From the NCBI GenBank assembly GCA_905250125.1, contig CAJNOL010000073.1:237738-301737 (forward strand): a stretch of DNA of 64,000 nucleotides, read 5' to 3'. Shown one piece after another: positions 1 through 12,870 of this stretch. The position numbers and the translations under genes were made by a program. The notes below the pieces were generated by a model, which saw only the letters and a program-made list of their open reading frames with translations, was not told where the DNA came from and ran no database searches. Source of the stretch: Rotaria sordida. Taxonomy: Eukaryota; Rotifera; Eurotatoria; Philodinida; Philodinidae. Every line of letters starts with the position of its first letter. Position 1 is the stretch's first letter.

Positions 1-1381
1 TGTTCGATTAAATACTGTTTTAGTTAAATCATGACGAGTACTTATATACGTTTCAGGAAATGATTCATTTCGTGGATTAGTCAATGGATAAGCACCATAT
101 TGAAGATCACTGATTAGGAACAAAAAAAATCTTATTTTTTTATAAAGAAAAAGTAATTTTCATTTGATCATACAAATGAATATTAGCAAGATAATTGGTA
201 CATTGTCCATTTGTATCAATAATTATTGACCAATTAGCTAATTTTGTTGTATCATATATATTAAATTTCAAAAATTTTACACTGGAATAATCCGTATATT
301 CATATATACGAATACGAGAATAGTATTGTCCAAAATCATAACCTAGATTAAAGACAAATATCATATAACATATTGAAAGAAGCTCCGGATAATGATTACA
401 GTCACTAAGACAACCAAAAACAGTATTATATATTGTCGTTTCATAACAGTTTGCAGTCGTAAATATCTGTAAATTTACATTTGGTAGGCGCAGTATTTCA
501 ACCATATTTTATCATACCGCAGTGACGCAGCCAGAGGGGGGATTATGGAAATCGGTCGCCCCCCCCCCCCCGACAGACCGAAATGCCTGGAGGAGGGTAC
601 AGGCTAATTCGTCTTTGCTAAAAAAAAAATGCCTTTTTTCTATTACGGTCCCCCCCCCCAAAAAAAATTTCTGACTGCGTCACTGTCATACCGTGCACAC
701 GTGGTAACGGTTCGAAAATCAAGTATCCAACCGTTAACAATACAATGGAATACAGGCTCTTAGTTAGGGACCGTCAGGCTGGTCTCGGATCTGGACCTGG
801 TCGAGTTCGGATCCGAATCCGAGCCTGCGTCAGAGTCCGGATTCAAAAGTTTTGGGCCTGTCCAGCTGTATTCATAATACTGCGCCCACCAAATAGCGAA
901 AAAATCATCTAAAATCACCGTTTACAATCGTACTTATTTAACCACGGAGATATATGATTGAATCAAGTTTTCGAGTGTATTGAATAATGACGATGTATTC
1001 TATTGTATTGAAATAGATACAGAAGTTAAATACATAGAACATCGTATTCGAGGAAATGAAAATAAATCGTAAGACGACATGTGAATAATATCATGATCTT
1101 TACTTCTCTCTCTTCTGAATCTTGATTTAGATAGATCCATATCCAGATTCAAACTCAATAATTTCTATTGACTAGAAGTTGTATTAATAAATTACGTTTT
1201 TTTTTCGTTCATTGGCAGCATTCAAACGAGGAAGACTCATTGAATTTCTATTTAAATATAAAGTTTTAAGATTAATTTCATACATACCACGAAAGGAATT
1301 GTTCGTTGCTGAACAATAAGAAATAAGAATAATCAATATAAACTTAATCATCACGAACAAATTATAATACAACGATTTCAT
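1..1381 (-). CDS. Partial gene: N-terminally anchored or secreted protein of unknown family
   Basis: Not recognised. My model is complement(join(<1..109, 174..466, 1196..1381)); the gene runs off the left edge. Exon 1 starts with a hydrophobic stretch (residues about 9-25, with ILIILISYC) typical of a signal peptide or anchor. Exon 2 encodes a Cys- and Tyr-rich segment (CYETT, CLSDCNHYPE, YDFGQYYSRIRIYEY, NGQCTN), probably extracellular. Exon 3 continues in phase (DLQYGAYPLTNPRNESF) to the edge. The exon 1 donor is a choice: the in-phase GTAATT at 1195 was preferred; a stronger-looking GTATGT near 1287 would be out of phase with exon 2. The 729-bp intron holds a hAT-type MITE (520-685) and a degenerate G/C-rich block (about 770-860). 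Exons 2-3 are well supported by phase; the link to exon 1 is tentative. Confidence 0.5.
520..685. mobile_element. Short non-autonomous hAT-type element (MITE) with 8-bp target duplication
   Basis: The 166-bp element begins CAGTGACGCAG and ends CTGCGTCACTG, a perfect 11-bp terminal inverted repeat of hAT style. It is flanked on both sides by the 8-bp direct repeat TCATACCG (512-519 and 686-693), the duplication length of the hAT superfamily. The inside is odd for this genome: runs of G and C (a 12-C run near 558, another C run near 651). It has no coding capacity. It lies in the first intron of the left-edge gene. Confidence 0.92.
770..862. repeat. Degenerate G/C-rich hexamer-like block
   Basis: A stretch made of irregular repeats of GGATCCGAAC / TCCGAGCC / GGACCTGG type words, far richer in G+C than its surroundings. 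Similar blocks recur near 24305-24360, 30010-30125, 38695-38870, 45840-45960, 58020-58250 and 58975-59060. It has no open frame of note. Confidence 0.5.
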
Positions 1382-1765
1382 TGAGTATAAGAAACAACAA
1401 TATTAAATTATACTATAAATTGTTTTATTTCTTTTTTTTTCCATCCTATCTAAAATATTAATTATTGAGTTTTAAGAAAAAAAAAAGCAACAAGAGAGTT
1501 CAACAAATTATGTTTACTTGTTATTTTCCAAACTCTCTTTACATAAATGGCTTTCTTTTGTTTTTTTTTTTTTTGTTTTTTTTCCTTTAAAAAATTCACA
1601 ATCATAGAAAGCAGAACAGATGTGTTGCATTGAAATATAGCAGACGATAAATATGAAAAAAGAAACGAAGAATAAAACAGGTTCTATTTAATAATAAATT
1701 AAAAAAACTAATAGATGATTTGGATAATTATAATATTTCTTTTTTTTATGTTGTTGTTGTTGTGG
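1382..1765. other. Intergenic, promoter side of the left-edge gene and 3' end of OSBP
   Basis: T/A-rich spacer with several T runs of 8-13. It must hold the OSBP 3' UTR (minus strand) and the promoter of the left-edge gene. No TATA box, RNA gene or repeat was recognised. Confidence 0.4.
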
Positions 1766-4700
1766 TTAAAATATATCATCACATCTAGACCAATCTTGTT
1801 TTAATTTCGCTTCCCAATATTCATTTGTAAATATATGCATGTCTGAATGAGTCATTGAATCAAATTGTTTAACAAACCATTTCGGTTTAAATATATCAAT
1901 TCCATTTCCTTGTGTTTCACGAATTTTTCTTGAATGTCGTTGTTTATCTTCAAGACGTAATTTTTCTTGATTAGCTTCATCCCAACGTCCTTCTTCCATT
2001 AAACGTTGATCGGGACGACGACGAGAATCAGTTGGTGCAACATCTGATTCATTTTCATTTAATTCAATAGCTAATTCAGTAAAATTATACATTTTTTCCA
2101 TATATGCTGGTGGCATTTTCCGTTGCCATAGTACTTTCATATTATGTGTTTCCATATGATGAGAATGTGTATGACGATCTGATGTTGATTCAACAGGACC
2201 ACCTTCAATTTTTCCTGTCCATGTACCTTGAAAGTAAAAAAAAAAAAAATTAATTAATACAAAAAAAAAAAAAAAGAAATAATCGAATTTTGTTTTTATT
2301 TTACCAGATAATACCCATCGGGCTTGAGAATTTGAATCAGTTATAACACCGGTTACTTTATGTGGAACATCTTTTGAAAAATAACTATATTGAAAATATT
2401 TTAATTTACATATATCTTTTGTTGTATGATTAATTATATCCATTTCACCTACCTATAATCAAATAAAGGATTATAGAATTTTAAATGAAAATTTACTATT
2501 TAACATACATTATCTATCCATAGTTTACCAACAATTATATTATTAACAAGTGTAGTTACTTTTTTCCATGTAAAATGATTACCAGTATTTTTAAATACAA
2601 GATGAGAATAACCTAAAAATTAAATTCTATTTTCTATTTATTGAATAAATATTTAAAGTAAATCTCAAAAACAGATTTTATATAGCAAGAGTTGATTCAT
2701 ATTCCCGGTAACTTTCCAGAATGGTCCTGATTAGAGATCAGTAGGAACATTCTGACCCCATCAAGGTCGGAGGCAAGGTAAAAAGACGAACAAAGAAAAA
2801 CAGAAATATCTAATCGTCAGAATTCAAAGCTTCATCAACAAAAGAAAAAAAGAGGTGTGGATGTGGGTGTGAGTGGGTGGAATGTACAGAAGACCTACCG
2901 ACATTTACACATTCATCCACATAATTAATAGAATCATCTTGTTTCTTTATTAACATCTTCGAGTTCGCTTCATGTTAACAACTTTAAAATCATCCTTTTG
3001 TTTTATATACAAACGATGAGAAAACCTTGTTTTTTTCTCAATTTATTCCTTTAAACTGGTGAACAATCAAGACTTGTCTGCATTTCACTGTTAACATAAT
3101 ATTAGACATCAGTTATTAATAAGAAAAAAATCGGGGAGAAATGAAAAACATTTCGAGTTTCGAGACTAAAAAGTTTGACACCACTGATCTCTAGTCTCTG
3201 TGTGTGCATAATTTTCAGTTCTGGTTCGGACAATTTTATTTGTCTCATGATCCCGACTGCTGTCATGAAGACTAGAATTGATTGCGGACGTCACTAATCA
3301 TTTCATTCTGTTTAATAAATGTTGATTAGAGATGCGTGAAACTAACGAGGGAAGGCCACCAACTGTCTCCTCGCTTTTGAGCTGAAACTCAGTTGACAAT
3401 AGGTAATCGAACGTGCTGATTCCGAATATTACAATGGTTTTTTCCCGCTTTTGATTTAAAGACCCATTTTTTAAAGATCTTGGTTTTTCAACCGAAAAAC
3501 CATTTTCACTGGAAAATTTTCTTGACCCGTCCAAATGAAAGAGTACGTCGTCAAACTTACAGAAAATAATTTTTGAAGGTTCTAAGCGAGGTTTTGAGCG
3601 AGTTTTCTGTGTCTAAAACTTAAAAAAAGAGGGAAAAACCGCTAATATTCTTACACAATTCAGCCAGTCTAATGCATAATCAATTGAGCGCAGATGTATT
3701 CACGCCAATGATTAAATACGCTTGGTTCTCCAGTGGCTTAATACGTGAAGATCCTTCTCCATTTGTCAGCGTTAATCAAGTTTGCTTTGCAAGTTCAGGA
3801 ACTCATATGCAGTGTAAAGAAAAAGACGACGATGAGTCTGTTTTTATAACTTGTGCTGATGTTCGAAGAAATTGTGTTTTCAACACTTTTTTACCAGTTA
3901 TCATTTCCATTAAGAACACAGCAAATATTTTTACGAATGATGACTCTGTGAAATTGCTTTATTGCCCTCTTTAGCACAAACTGCTAATAACATGTGTGAA
4001 AAAAACAGTAGTTTTTCTTCCATAAATTGTGTAAGAATATTAGCGGTTTTTCCTTCTTTTTTTTCGGTTTTAGACGCAGAAAACTCGCTCAAAACCTCGC
4101 TTAGAACCTTGAAAAATTGTTTTCTGTAAGTTTGACGACGTACTCTTTCATTTGGACGGGTCAAGAAAATTTTCCAGTGAAAATGGTTTTTCGGTTGAAA
4201 AACCAAGATCTTTAAAAAATGGGTCTTTAAATCGAAAGCGGGGAAAAACCATTGTAATATTCAGAATCAGCACGTTCGATTACCTATTGTCAACTGAGTT
4301 TCAGCTCAAAAGCGAGGAGACAGTTGGTGGCCTTCCCTCGTAAGTGTTATTGATCTCAATTCTTGTAACTTCTGTTTTCATTGATAAATCTAATTTGGTT
4401 CGGATTCCGGTGATTTTAGTTTTTTGAGTTTTGACCTTGATAAAACTATTCTAGAATTTATTCAATAATCGTTTTGATTCATTTAGTCGACGACTACGTT
4501 ATTGATTTATGTTCTGATTAATATGATTTACAAGATAATTAACTTAAAATTATCAAAATATTTAATTATAAAAATTCTACATAAATTAAAAGAATCTTTT
4601 GTGAAAGTGTATTTATTCTGAATGAGAATGCTAAAAGTTCTTATAATGATTAAAGATTAGTAAGCAGCACAATTTATTTTGTAACTTGAGAACATCTTTA

Positions 4701-7700
4701 TTGATATTATTAAATAACAATGAAATCTTACCCATTGGTGTTATACTTAAATATTGCCCACGAAATTTTGATGCCATAGTAAATTCCTGATATAATGTCC
4801 AACCTTGTCCTTCAGAATGTGTTGCAACAGCTGGTGGATGATGACTAACTTGTTCTAAATAAAAAAAGAATTTTTTTTTTCCTATTAAAAATCTCAATTC
4901 AAAAAAAAAAGAAAATTCTCCTACCAGCCATTGATCTCCAACCAAGATCATCTGTTCTGTCACATTCAAATGTTTCACCAAGTATTGGATTAAATGGTTT
5001 ATTATTTCGTGTTGCTGTTGTTGAATATGATGAAACTGTAAATGCAGCAACATATGCTAATTGTTCCCAATTATTATTTGTTTTAGCTGCTGCATCAAGT
5101 ACAGAACTATATTCAAGTTCTTCAGTTATACGTTGTAACATTGATAAAGGTTCACTAAAATTAACTGGTATGGGAATTTTTGATAAATCTTTTCCAACAC
5201 AATTTTTTATTATACTCCATAAATTAATACTAAATATAAAAAAATCTTATTCATTTTTTTTTTATTATGAATTAAAAAAAAAACAAAGTTAAACCTATGA
5301 TTTGGACGTTCGGGAATACGATCACGACGTTTACGTTTTGGTATAGTAGATTTTAGAATATTATTTGTAGTTTTAAATACAGGTGCTGGTGATGGAATAT
5401 GATTCATTGTATCGGATTTTTTTGATCCTTAAGAGTTTTGTTTTTTTGTCTATCATTTATAGTAGAATAAAGAATAGTTTTAAACATACTTTTTACAATA
5501 ACTACAGGTAAATTTTCTTCTTCTTGTTCTTCTGATTCACTTTCATCATCATCCTCATCACCATATGAACTATCATCATCATCAACAATATGTGTTGGTT
5601 GATTTTCATTATTTGCTGTATGTTGTTGAAATCTATAGAAAATGAAATACAAATTGTTGAAAATGTTCTTGTTTTTTTTTTAACATACGGAATACGAAAA
5701 ACACTTTCAGCATCATGAAATTCGTCACTATCAGATGAATGACTATCTTCATTAGTATTACGTATATCAGATGGTTTTATTGCATTTTGATCTTTACGTG
5801 ATGCGCGTTGTATTTTTTTTTCTAATTTTGCACTTTGTGATGCAACTTGTTCACACATACGTTCCATACGTATACGTGCATCACGTTCAAATTGAATAGC
5901 TTTTTGCCATTTACGACCTTGTTTTTGAATTATTTGTACTAATTCTTGACATGCATTAAGCATTGCTTAAAAAGAACAAATAATTTACTTTTCATCTTAG
6001 AGAATAAAAGATTGATAAAATATTCACATAAAAGAAATAAATCATTTAATTATAAATATTAGACAAACAGGATTTAGTGATTAAAAGTTCATTGTATTTA
6101 AATACTTTACTGAAATGAAATACTCCAATAAATGAAATAGTGTTAAATTACATGTTTACTTATAAGTGCTCAGAAATTAAAAAAAACCATCTTTCTCTTT
6201 ATTCTTTATATTATCTCTTCCTTCTAACAGATGAAAGTCACCAAGAAAAAAAAGACCAATTCATCATGAATATACTTGTTTACCTGTTGATGTAATACGA
6301 AATAATGTAGCACGTTCATTAACACTTTTAATTGTAATTATAGTTGCTTCGGATTTATCAATTTGTTCAAGATCTGCAAGTGTTCGATGAAGTGCTTGAT
6401 AATGACGATTTATTAAATCCATACACATTTTAAGATCATCTAATTTTGCATCTAATGTTTTATTCATTGTTGCTAATTCAACTCGATCTGTTGTTTGTTT
6501 TGTTTGATCATTTGAATGTTGTTGTTTATTTAAATCATCATTTATTAATCCTTCATCATCTGAATCTTGATATTGTTTACGTACTTTTATTGCTTTTTGT
6601 TTAGCTAATTCTAATGCATTCATCCAACGTTGTTTATCATTTTCATTATTTGTACGTAAATGTATTATAGTTGAACCATTTGATATAACAAAATGACATG
6701 AATCATTTGATGATAATTGTGCTGATTCAAGATAAACTGTACCACGACATGTATGAGTCATTTCATCTTGTGAACGATAATATGATAAGATTCCAGCTTG
6801 TAAAACAAACCAACGTTTTTGATAACCTTTTAAATACTAAAGCAATAAACAAACAAAAAAGAAAAGATTCATTTATTTATTATGTTTTTGTTTACATTTG
6901 TCCATTTATATAACCATCCACGCATTTCATCTTTTCCATTAGCAACTGATGGTGTTGTTGATTGCATATATTGCGGTTGTTGTTGTTGTTGATAATGCAT
7001 TGGTGGTGGTACAATACCCGTACCTATAGCACCTAAATTAGATGAACTAGCTGTATTTTGCATTGTATTTGATATTGCTGGATAATTTGATGATAATGAA
7101 ATAGGTTGACTATCTATTTTAGGGAAAAAAAAGAACGTTGAATGTTTCTATTTTTATGTTATTCATTAATTTTTTTTAATTTTAGTATTTACCACAATCT
7201 TTATTACTGGAATGAGTTGATAATTGAGGGGAATATTTTAATGTTAGATTAGAATTATTTGTCGTCTGAACATCATCAGAAATAATCGTGACAGAATTAG
7301 TACTTATGTTATTGTTGTTGGAGTCTAAAAATAAAAATAAAATAAAAAAAGATTTCTTATTATTCATTTCCTTTTTTTTTGTAGATATTTTTATATATTG
7401 TTAAAGCAGCTGTTGTAATGATAATAGTCACTTAAACAGAGTAATTTTTTGAGTTAAAAGAAAGTCACATACGTTTTATTCAAAGCATATGATAATTAAA
7501 AAGCTTGTTTAGATGAAGATTAAAATAAAAGCAAAAGTTTTTCTAAGAAAGTAACTGATTCTAATATATGTACGATCTTTCATAATTGATAAAAGAAAGT
7601 AAAAAAAAAATGAAGGATCAAATAATGATATTGACTGTTGATAATCAATATTGTCTTTGTCATCAAATAGAAGAAGACGAAAAAAAAAAACAAGTTAAAC

Positions 7701-8308
7701 TACTGTGACACATACAATAATAAGTAGGACCATGTTTATGCTGATTACGACGTGTTCCAATAAATGGTGGACGACATCTCGAAACAATCTTGCGCATACG
7801 ATGTGGCATCTCTGTTAGTTTAGTTATCGACGGCAAAAGACGTAAAGAACAAGAGAAAGAGTTGAAGACAACAAAATAGATGCAAAATAACAGAACAACG
7901 CAAACAAGTAGAATGAGATAGAGTCAGAATGCGGTAATATGGAAGAACGATTCGAAAAAAAAAGAATGTTTTCTTCTTTTTTCTTCTCTTTTCTTATTCA
8001 TATTTTGGTGAAAATATCGTGTGACACTCGAAAGGTCGCTCATGATTATTGTTATATAAACTAAACACACAATACAGAGTGCAAAACTGAAGATATATAA
8101 ATGTATATCTACAGCAGTATGTATGTCAGTATTAAATAGTTGATGTGTGTGTGTATGATTAGTTCTAGTAAATCTTACCACCAGTAGAAAGGGTTTTTAA
8201 TATTATATCTGGTATAATTCGTTCTATTAATCGTACTGGTATGAGTACAGTATTTTTGATATTATCCATTAACTGATGTCCCACGTCTGGAGCACGATTT
8301 GTTGCCAT
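1766..8308 (-). CDS. OSBP: Oxysterol-binding protein (OSBP1/2 class), 13 exons
   Basis: Lipid transfer protein at ER-Golgi contacts that exchanges sterol for PI4P. Model: complement(join(1766..2226, 2305..2452, 2509..2612, 4732..4854, 4925..5229, 5295..5427, 5490..5632, 5689..5965, 6284..6836, 6896..7113, 7193..7324, 7716..7811, 8179..8308)), all phases consistent, 940 aa (human OSBP 807). Residues about 177-275 are a PH domain (EMRGWLYKWTN, GYQKRWFVLQAGILSYY). About 380-440 is coiled coil. Near 460 is an acidic tract with DEFHDAES, a FFAT-like VAP-binding motif (core EFFDAxE). The sterol-binding domain fills about 562-940, with the signature EQVSHHPP, KPFNPILGETFE, APTDSRRRPDQRLME and the end QDWSRCDDIF. 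The first three exons (residues 1-119) resemble nothing I know and are less certain; translation could begin later. The 2.1-kb intron 2613-4731 carries a palindromic element. Confidence 0.93.
3345..4341. mobile_element. Palindromic DNA element, arms about 320 bp, inside an OSBP intron
   Basis: The left arm (3345 to about 3660) reads ACGAGGGAAGGCCACCAAC inward; the right arm (about 4022-4341) is its reverse complement with scattered mismatches (about 90% by eye). The flanks repeat TAA or TA (3343-3345 and 4341-4343), which would fit a PIF/Harbinger-like TWA or mariner-like TA duplication; family not settled. The core 3672-3974 (+) is open for 100 codons with MIKYAWFSSGLI and Cys pairs (CKEK.., ITCADVRRNC), possibly a scrap of a zinc-binding transposon protein. 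The arms show open frames of 63-78 codons that mirror each other. The element would fold into a long hairpin in OSBP pre-mRNA. Confidence 0.85.
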
Positions 8309-8854
8309 CAAAAAACAAAAGAAAAATTTCTTATTGAAGTGATTTCAAAAATTCTTAAAAAATCTATATTGTTAAATGATATTTTTGGATAAATATAATT
8401 AATATTAAACACTTAACTTACGTCACGTATCCATAAGAGAGAGAAAAAACAAAAGGAAAAACAAAATTATCATGCAAGAATGTTTTCATCGTGCATGCAA
8501 CATTCCTTTGTTTTTCTTTACTTGACGAGCACTATATAAAAGAAAAAATACGAGGCAAAACATGCGAGTCTCATTTAATTCCACTATTTTACAAGCATAA
8601 CATTAGTCTCAAGAGAAAAACAAAACACAATCATTTTTTTACATGGACTAGTAAGCATGTCAAATGGACATGAAAAAAACGACATTATTTTATTTACCTC
8701 CTTTTTATTGGATATATAATAAATGCAACTAATTAAATAATCTATAACAATAACAAATAATTGATCTGAAAAACAAAACAACAGCACACATTGTTTATCA
8801 TGTACTATTTAAAATAGCTGTAAAAGTGACAGTTAATGTCACAGTTAATTCGTT
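8309..8854. other. Intergenic: OSBP upstream region and DUF2358-gene 3' region
   Basis: AT-rich spacer between two minus-strand genes, with no repeat or RNA gene seen. The OSBP start codon is preceded on its own strand by a T-rich tract without an obvious TATA box. Confidence 0.4.
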
Positions 8855-11332
8855 TTATTTCATAATTTTTTTAGTAAATTCATCGTCTTCATCGACTGTA
8901 ACCTTAAAAAAGAAAGTTTTTTTTTTTAAATAAAAAGGAACAATGGAAAATATGAATTAATTTACTCGATCAACACGATGTTTATATATTCGACCATCAC
9001 CACGTACATAAAATGTTGAAAGACCATCAATATATCTTTGATAAAAGAAGATTAATAAAGATTTAGAATATTCAAATTCTTACTCAACATAATCACGTAT
9101 ATTTCCAGCTACATCTCGTGGTTGTTTCCAACCTTTAAGAATACCAATAAACGATTTATTTGTTAGACCTGATATACGCCAACGAATTTTAACACAATTT
9201 GATTCTTCATCAATAGTTGTTTTAAGTAATTGAATAGTTAAATTCATTAATTTAAAATTTAATTTTAATCGAATCCAAAATAATGACAAAGCATAACTAC
9301 CAGCTCCTCTAAAATTAAACTCATTTAGTTTTCTTATATAAAAAGACTATTATTGTTGACAGAATGAAGGATAAAGATTATTTCAACATATTTCATGAAA
9401 CCTCTTTAGTTTTCAAACCTTCACAAAATAATCTATTTTTAACTATAAGCATTCTTCAAAATTGCTTTTTTTTCGCTAAGAAAAACCCATAGGAATGTTC
9501 ATTTCTATTTTCTTATTCTAATAGACAAGAGTTTCTGGAATAGATTTGCTATCATTTTTTTTTTCATATGTATGTAACAATTTCATATGAAAGTTTCTAA
9601 AAACAAATTTGTAAATCATCTAAAGTTCATTTAAAAAGATTTAATCGATTAATTCATAAGGTTAACTTGTCATATTTCTATTTTATTCTCGATAATTACA
9701 AAATTATAATAAGTCATGTAAATATGTAATTTATCAAAAAATTAATTACCAAGAATTTCAATTTAAAATTTAAATCATTTTTTCATAGATAAGAATTCAT
9801 AATAAACTTAAATCTTAATCATCAAGTCCTCTTTAATGTGTCAATATGAGTGTAGGATACTTGACATTGACCTCTATCTGAAAACATTATTTTTTTGTTT
9901 ATGTCATACTCTTTTAGAAATCATTCCTAATGCAATGTTTGCCTTTCTCCAACTTGATAATTAACTAAATGGAAAGCAACATACTTTGTAATATTGTATC
10001 CTTATTGACACATCTACTGTTATAATGTGTAAAAATACAATATATTTCTCGTACATTAACTCCGTTGAGTATACAACAGTTGTGTCTAACATAGAGAACA
10101 CCGTAGTTCGATTATACAAATGATTATTATTTAGTTTATTTATTTATGTATTCATAAGTAGAACTTCTTTAGCCTCTCATTATTTCATATTGTGTTTAAA
10201 CACGTTATGTGAGGAGTGTAATCAATGTAGTAATATTAAAATATTTGAATCACAAAACTATAGGTTTTACAGATAACAGTTTTTGATAAGAAATTTGATT
10301 CATTCTGCATAGTGTCCAATGAAGTTTTTCTTATAATATCTAATATTTTGTTTTTGTTGAGTCTTTATTAAACTCAAAATTGTATATAAAATATGGAGTT
10401 TTGAATAAGTTCGACTACTGAAAGGTAATTTTATTTTTCGAAAGTGAAAGTCGACTTCGAACTCAACCGATAACTTCACAATTTTATTTTATTTTTTTTA
10501 TCTCTTTACAATGTTTTATCGTAGTGTTATAAAACTTAATAAAAAAACATAAAATAAGAACAACTTTCTGAGACATTTTCTTGTAAATTCTACAAGCTTT
10601 CAATATTTTTACATAGCTTTCTTCTTACGCTATACTAAAAATCAATGTAAAAATTTTTGCCTTACTTATCATCAAATATCAATAAAAAAAAATGTTAGAC
10701 TTTAAAAAGCAATCGTCGAATACAAATTATAACAAATATTGACTATATTCAAATAATAAATCTATTAAATGATTGTCACAGGAGTTGTTCAAGAAAAGAA
10801 AAAGATAATCAGTTTTTTCTTTATTATATTTAATTGATTTATTCGTTTTTGAAATCTAGTTTTTTTTTTGCTTTGCATACTTAATAATTTTTGGTGGATC
10901 TTGATAATAATTTTCAAAAGTCATATCAGCTGTATAAAGAGCATATGGATGCATTCGTTTACAAAAATCTGGTAACTGAAAAAAGAATATTTATATGTGA
11001 AAAAAAAAAAGTATGACAATAAATAATTTATTTACGATTTGTTTAAGTTGATTTTCAATATAACGTAAATGTTCAATTGTTGGTTGATCATTTGGTTTAC
11101 CAGGTGGAAATTGAAAAGGTAATTTATTATTTTGTATAGTTGATGTCTGTTTTTCATTATTTGATGGTGTATTTAGTGTAATACTACGTTTATTATAATG
11201 ATTAATTTTTCTTTGTATTGAAATATAAGCTAAATTTGATAATAATTGATTAGAATTTTGACGTACAATAAATGTAGATAAATGACGACAAATTATATAC
11301 GATCTATTAGATGAAAAGAATAGGATAGACAT
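8855..11332 (-). CDS. C6orf136-like DUF2358 protein, probably mitochondrial
   Basis: Role unknown in any animal. Model: complement(join(8855..8902, 8966..9035, 9084..9308, 10881..10975, 11036..11332)), in phase, 244 aa. Residues 1-40 are basic, Ser/Arg-rich and free of acidic residues (MSILFFSSNRSYIICRHLST), fitting a mitochondrial presequence. The DUF2358 region follows: LPDFCKRMHPYALYTADMTF, GAGSYALSLFWIRLKL, VKIRWRISG, DYVEYIDGLSTFYV and GRIYKHRVDRV. The last blocks match the recalled human C6orf136 motif YDGFSTFYL..GL..CHRVDKV. The intron 9309-10880 (1.57 kb) is plain AT-rich sequence in which I see no repeat. The next gene upstream is on the same strand, 1.7 kb away. Confidence 0.85.
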
Positions 11333-11989
11333 ATCTAAAAGAATGTTTGTTTCTTTTTTTTTGTTTTTTTTCTTTAATATCTGATAATATATTTATGAGC
11401 AAACATCAAGCTGAATTAATCATGTGTTGTTTTTTTTTTTATAGAAGAACGGAAGAAAATGAACACACCGGCATAGCAAACAACAGTTCAATGAGTCTTT
11501 TCTCTTATTATCTACATTTGTTTTGTTTTTTGGTATTATAAATGTTAATCGTTTGATGTCATCGTTGTTGTCATCGTCGTTGTTTTCCGATAGATTTTAG
11601 TTTGATCATCATTGCCACCTTGTAACTATAAAAAGAAAAATGAATATAAGAATTATTCATCTTTTTTGGATATATATATAAAGATTGAACATTTAACGTC
11701 TATGAATATTTCATTAACTTTTTGATAATGAAGCCGAAATATAGTAAAACCGGTATTTTCAATATTTGATGTATTCTCACATAGATGTCACTAGTAATAG
11801 TATTAGGTCTAAGTCTAAACTAAGCAATTACGATGTTTATCATGTAGCTTATTACTTTTAAACTAATATCTAATAACATTAAAACTTATAAACACAACAA
11901 ATTAATAATGACTGTAATTTAAGAAATGATCAGTATATATTATTGAATGGTCAGTACACTTCATTATAAAATGATCAGTTTATTATATA

Positions 11990-12493
11990 CAGAATTGTCC
12001 AAAAACAGTCCCGGTAGTCTTGGATTGCGAATAAATTTTGATAGGAACAAGATAGAGAGTTGTGACTTTCACCATCCGAAAGAATGGATGAAGATACATT
12101 GAATCATATATTATAGGTTTTTCTACGATATTAATCAATTTTCTAAAAACATTGGCGGAAAAAAATGATTTCTTATAAAATCAGAAAAACGCAACAATGT
12201 GATTTTTTTTCACAGCAATTGATCGAAAAATCGATTCAGAATTTCGAATAGTAACTTTCAAAGTCTGGACATTGCACAGTTTTTGACTAGCGATTCGAAT
12301 ACACACCTAATCATAAAAAACTCAGTGTAGTCACCTTACGAAGTAGGTCAGTTTAAGTCCTTAAAAAACCTAAGTCAAATTATCTGATATTATACAGTTC
12401 GATGCATCTTCATCTCCTTTTTCGAACAGTGAAAACTGCAGCTCTCTATCTTGTTCCTATCAAAGACTGCCGAACTACTTTTGGATCATTCTG
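11990..12493. mobile_element. TA-flanked Tc1/mariner-like MITE with inverted-repeat ends
   Basis: The left end reads CAGAATTGTCCAAAAACAG, the right end is the reverse complement of CAGAATGATCCAAAAGTAG, and TA dinucleotides lie just outside both ends (11988-11989, 12494-12495). Inverted-repeat arms extend about 110-125 bp and share the perfect stretch GATAGGAACAAGATAGAGAG. It has no transposase. The 5'-TACAG start is typical of Tc1/mariner ends. Confidence 0.75.
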
Positions 12494-12769
12494 TATAATG
12501 AATACCAAAAAAAAAAGAAGAATATAGATTTTATTAGTAAAATTTTTTCTTGCGAAACACGATCTATAAGGAGTAACAAATTTGAACCTCTCGCACACAT
12601 TTGCTAGAGACTGTCATGAACGTTGTTAATATACAATCAAAGATCGTATATTAATAAAGTCTCATTATAATATATGAACTATTATCTTCAGTGTCCGACT
12701 CGTGTCGGGTCACAAAAATTTGATCCATGTCGGACGCTGCTAGGTACTGTATTGTTTTTTTCAATGTTT

Positions 12770-12870
12770 AAATAAAACGATGGTGAAGAAATATATATCA
12801 ACATAGATAGAATAAAACAATCGTCCTACGATAAGCAACAGCAGCTATATCGTGTTTCGCATTTTAATTC
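12770..12870 (-). repeat. Dispersed repeat, copy A
   Basis: On the minus strand it reads ATGCGAAACACGATATAGC, then GCTGTTGCTTATCGTAGG, then TTGTTTTATTCTAT. Related copies: 27494-27590 (minus orientation, close match) and 21041-21108 (plus orientation, shorter). Its ends and family are not defined. Confidence 0.6.

Noticed and set aside
2855-2890. TGTGGATGTGGGTGTGAGTGGG, reminiscent of the bdelloid telomere repeat TGTGGG
   Set aside because: Only one to two exact units, inside an OSBP intron; too little for an interstitial telomere.
3298-4343. Mirror-image open frames MDGSRKFSSENGF... on both strands
   Set aside because: Likewise a product of the inverted-repeat arms in the OSBP intron.
11547-11628. 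Possible extra exon (LQGGNDDQTKIYRK) after an acceptor-like site
   Set aside because: Both neighbouring genes close without it, and it is a short simple-sequence stretch.
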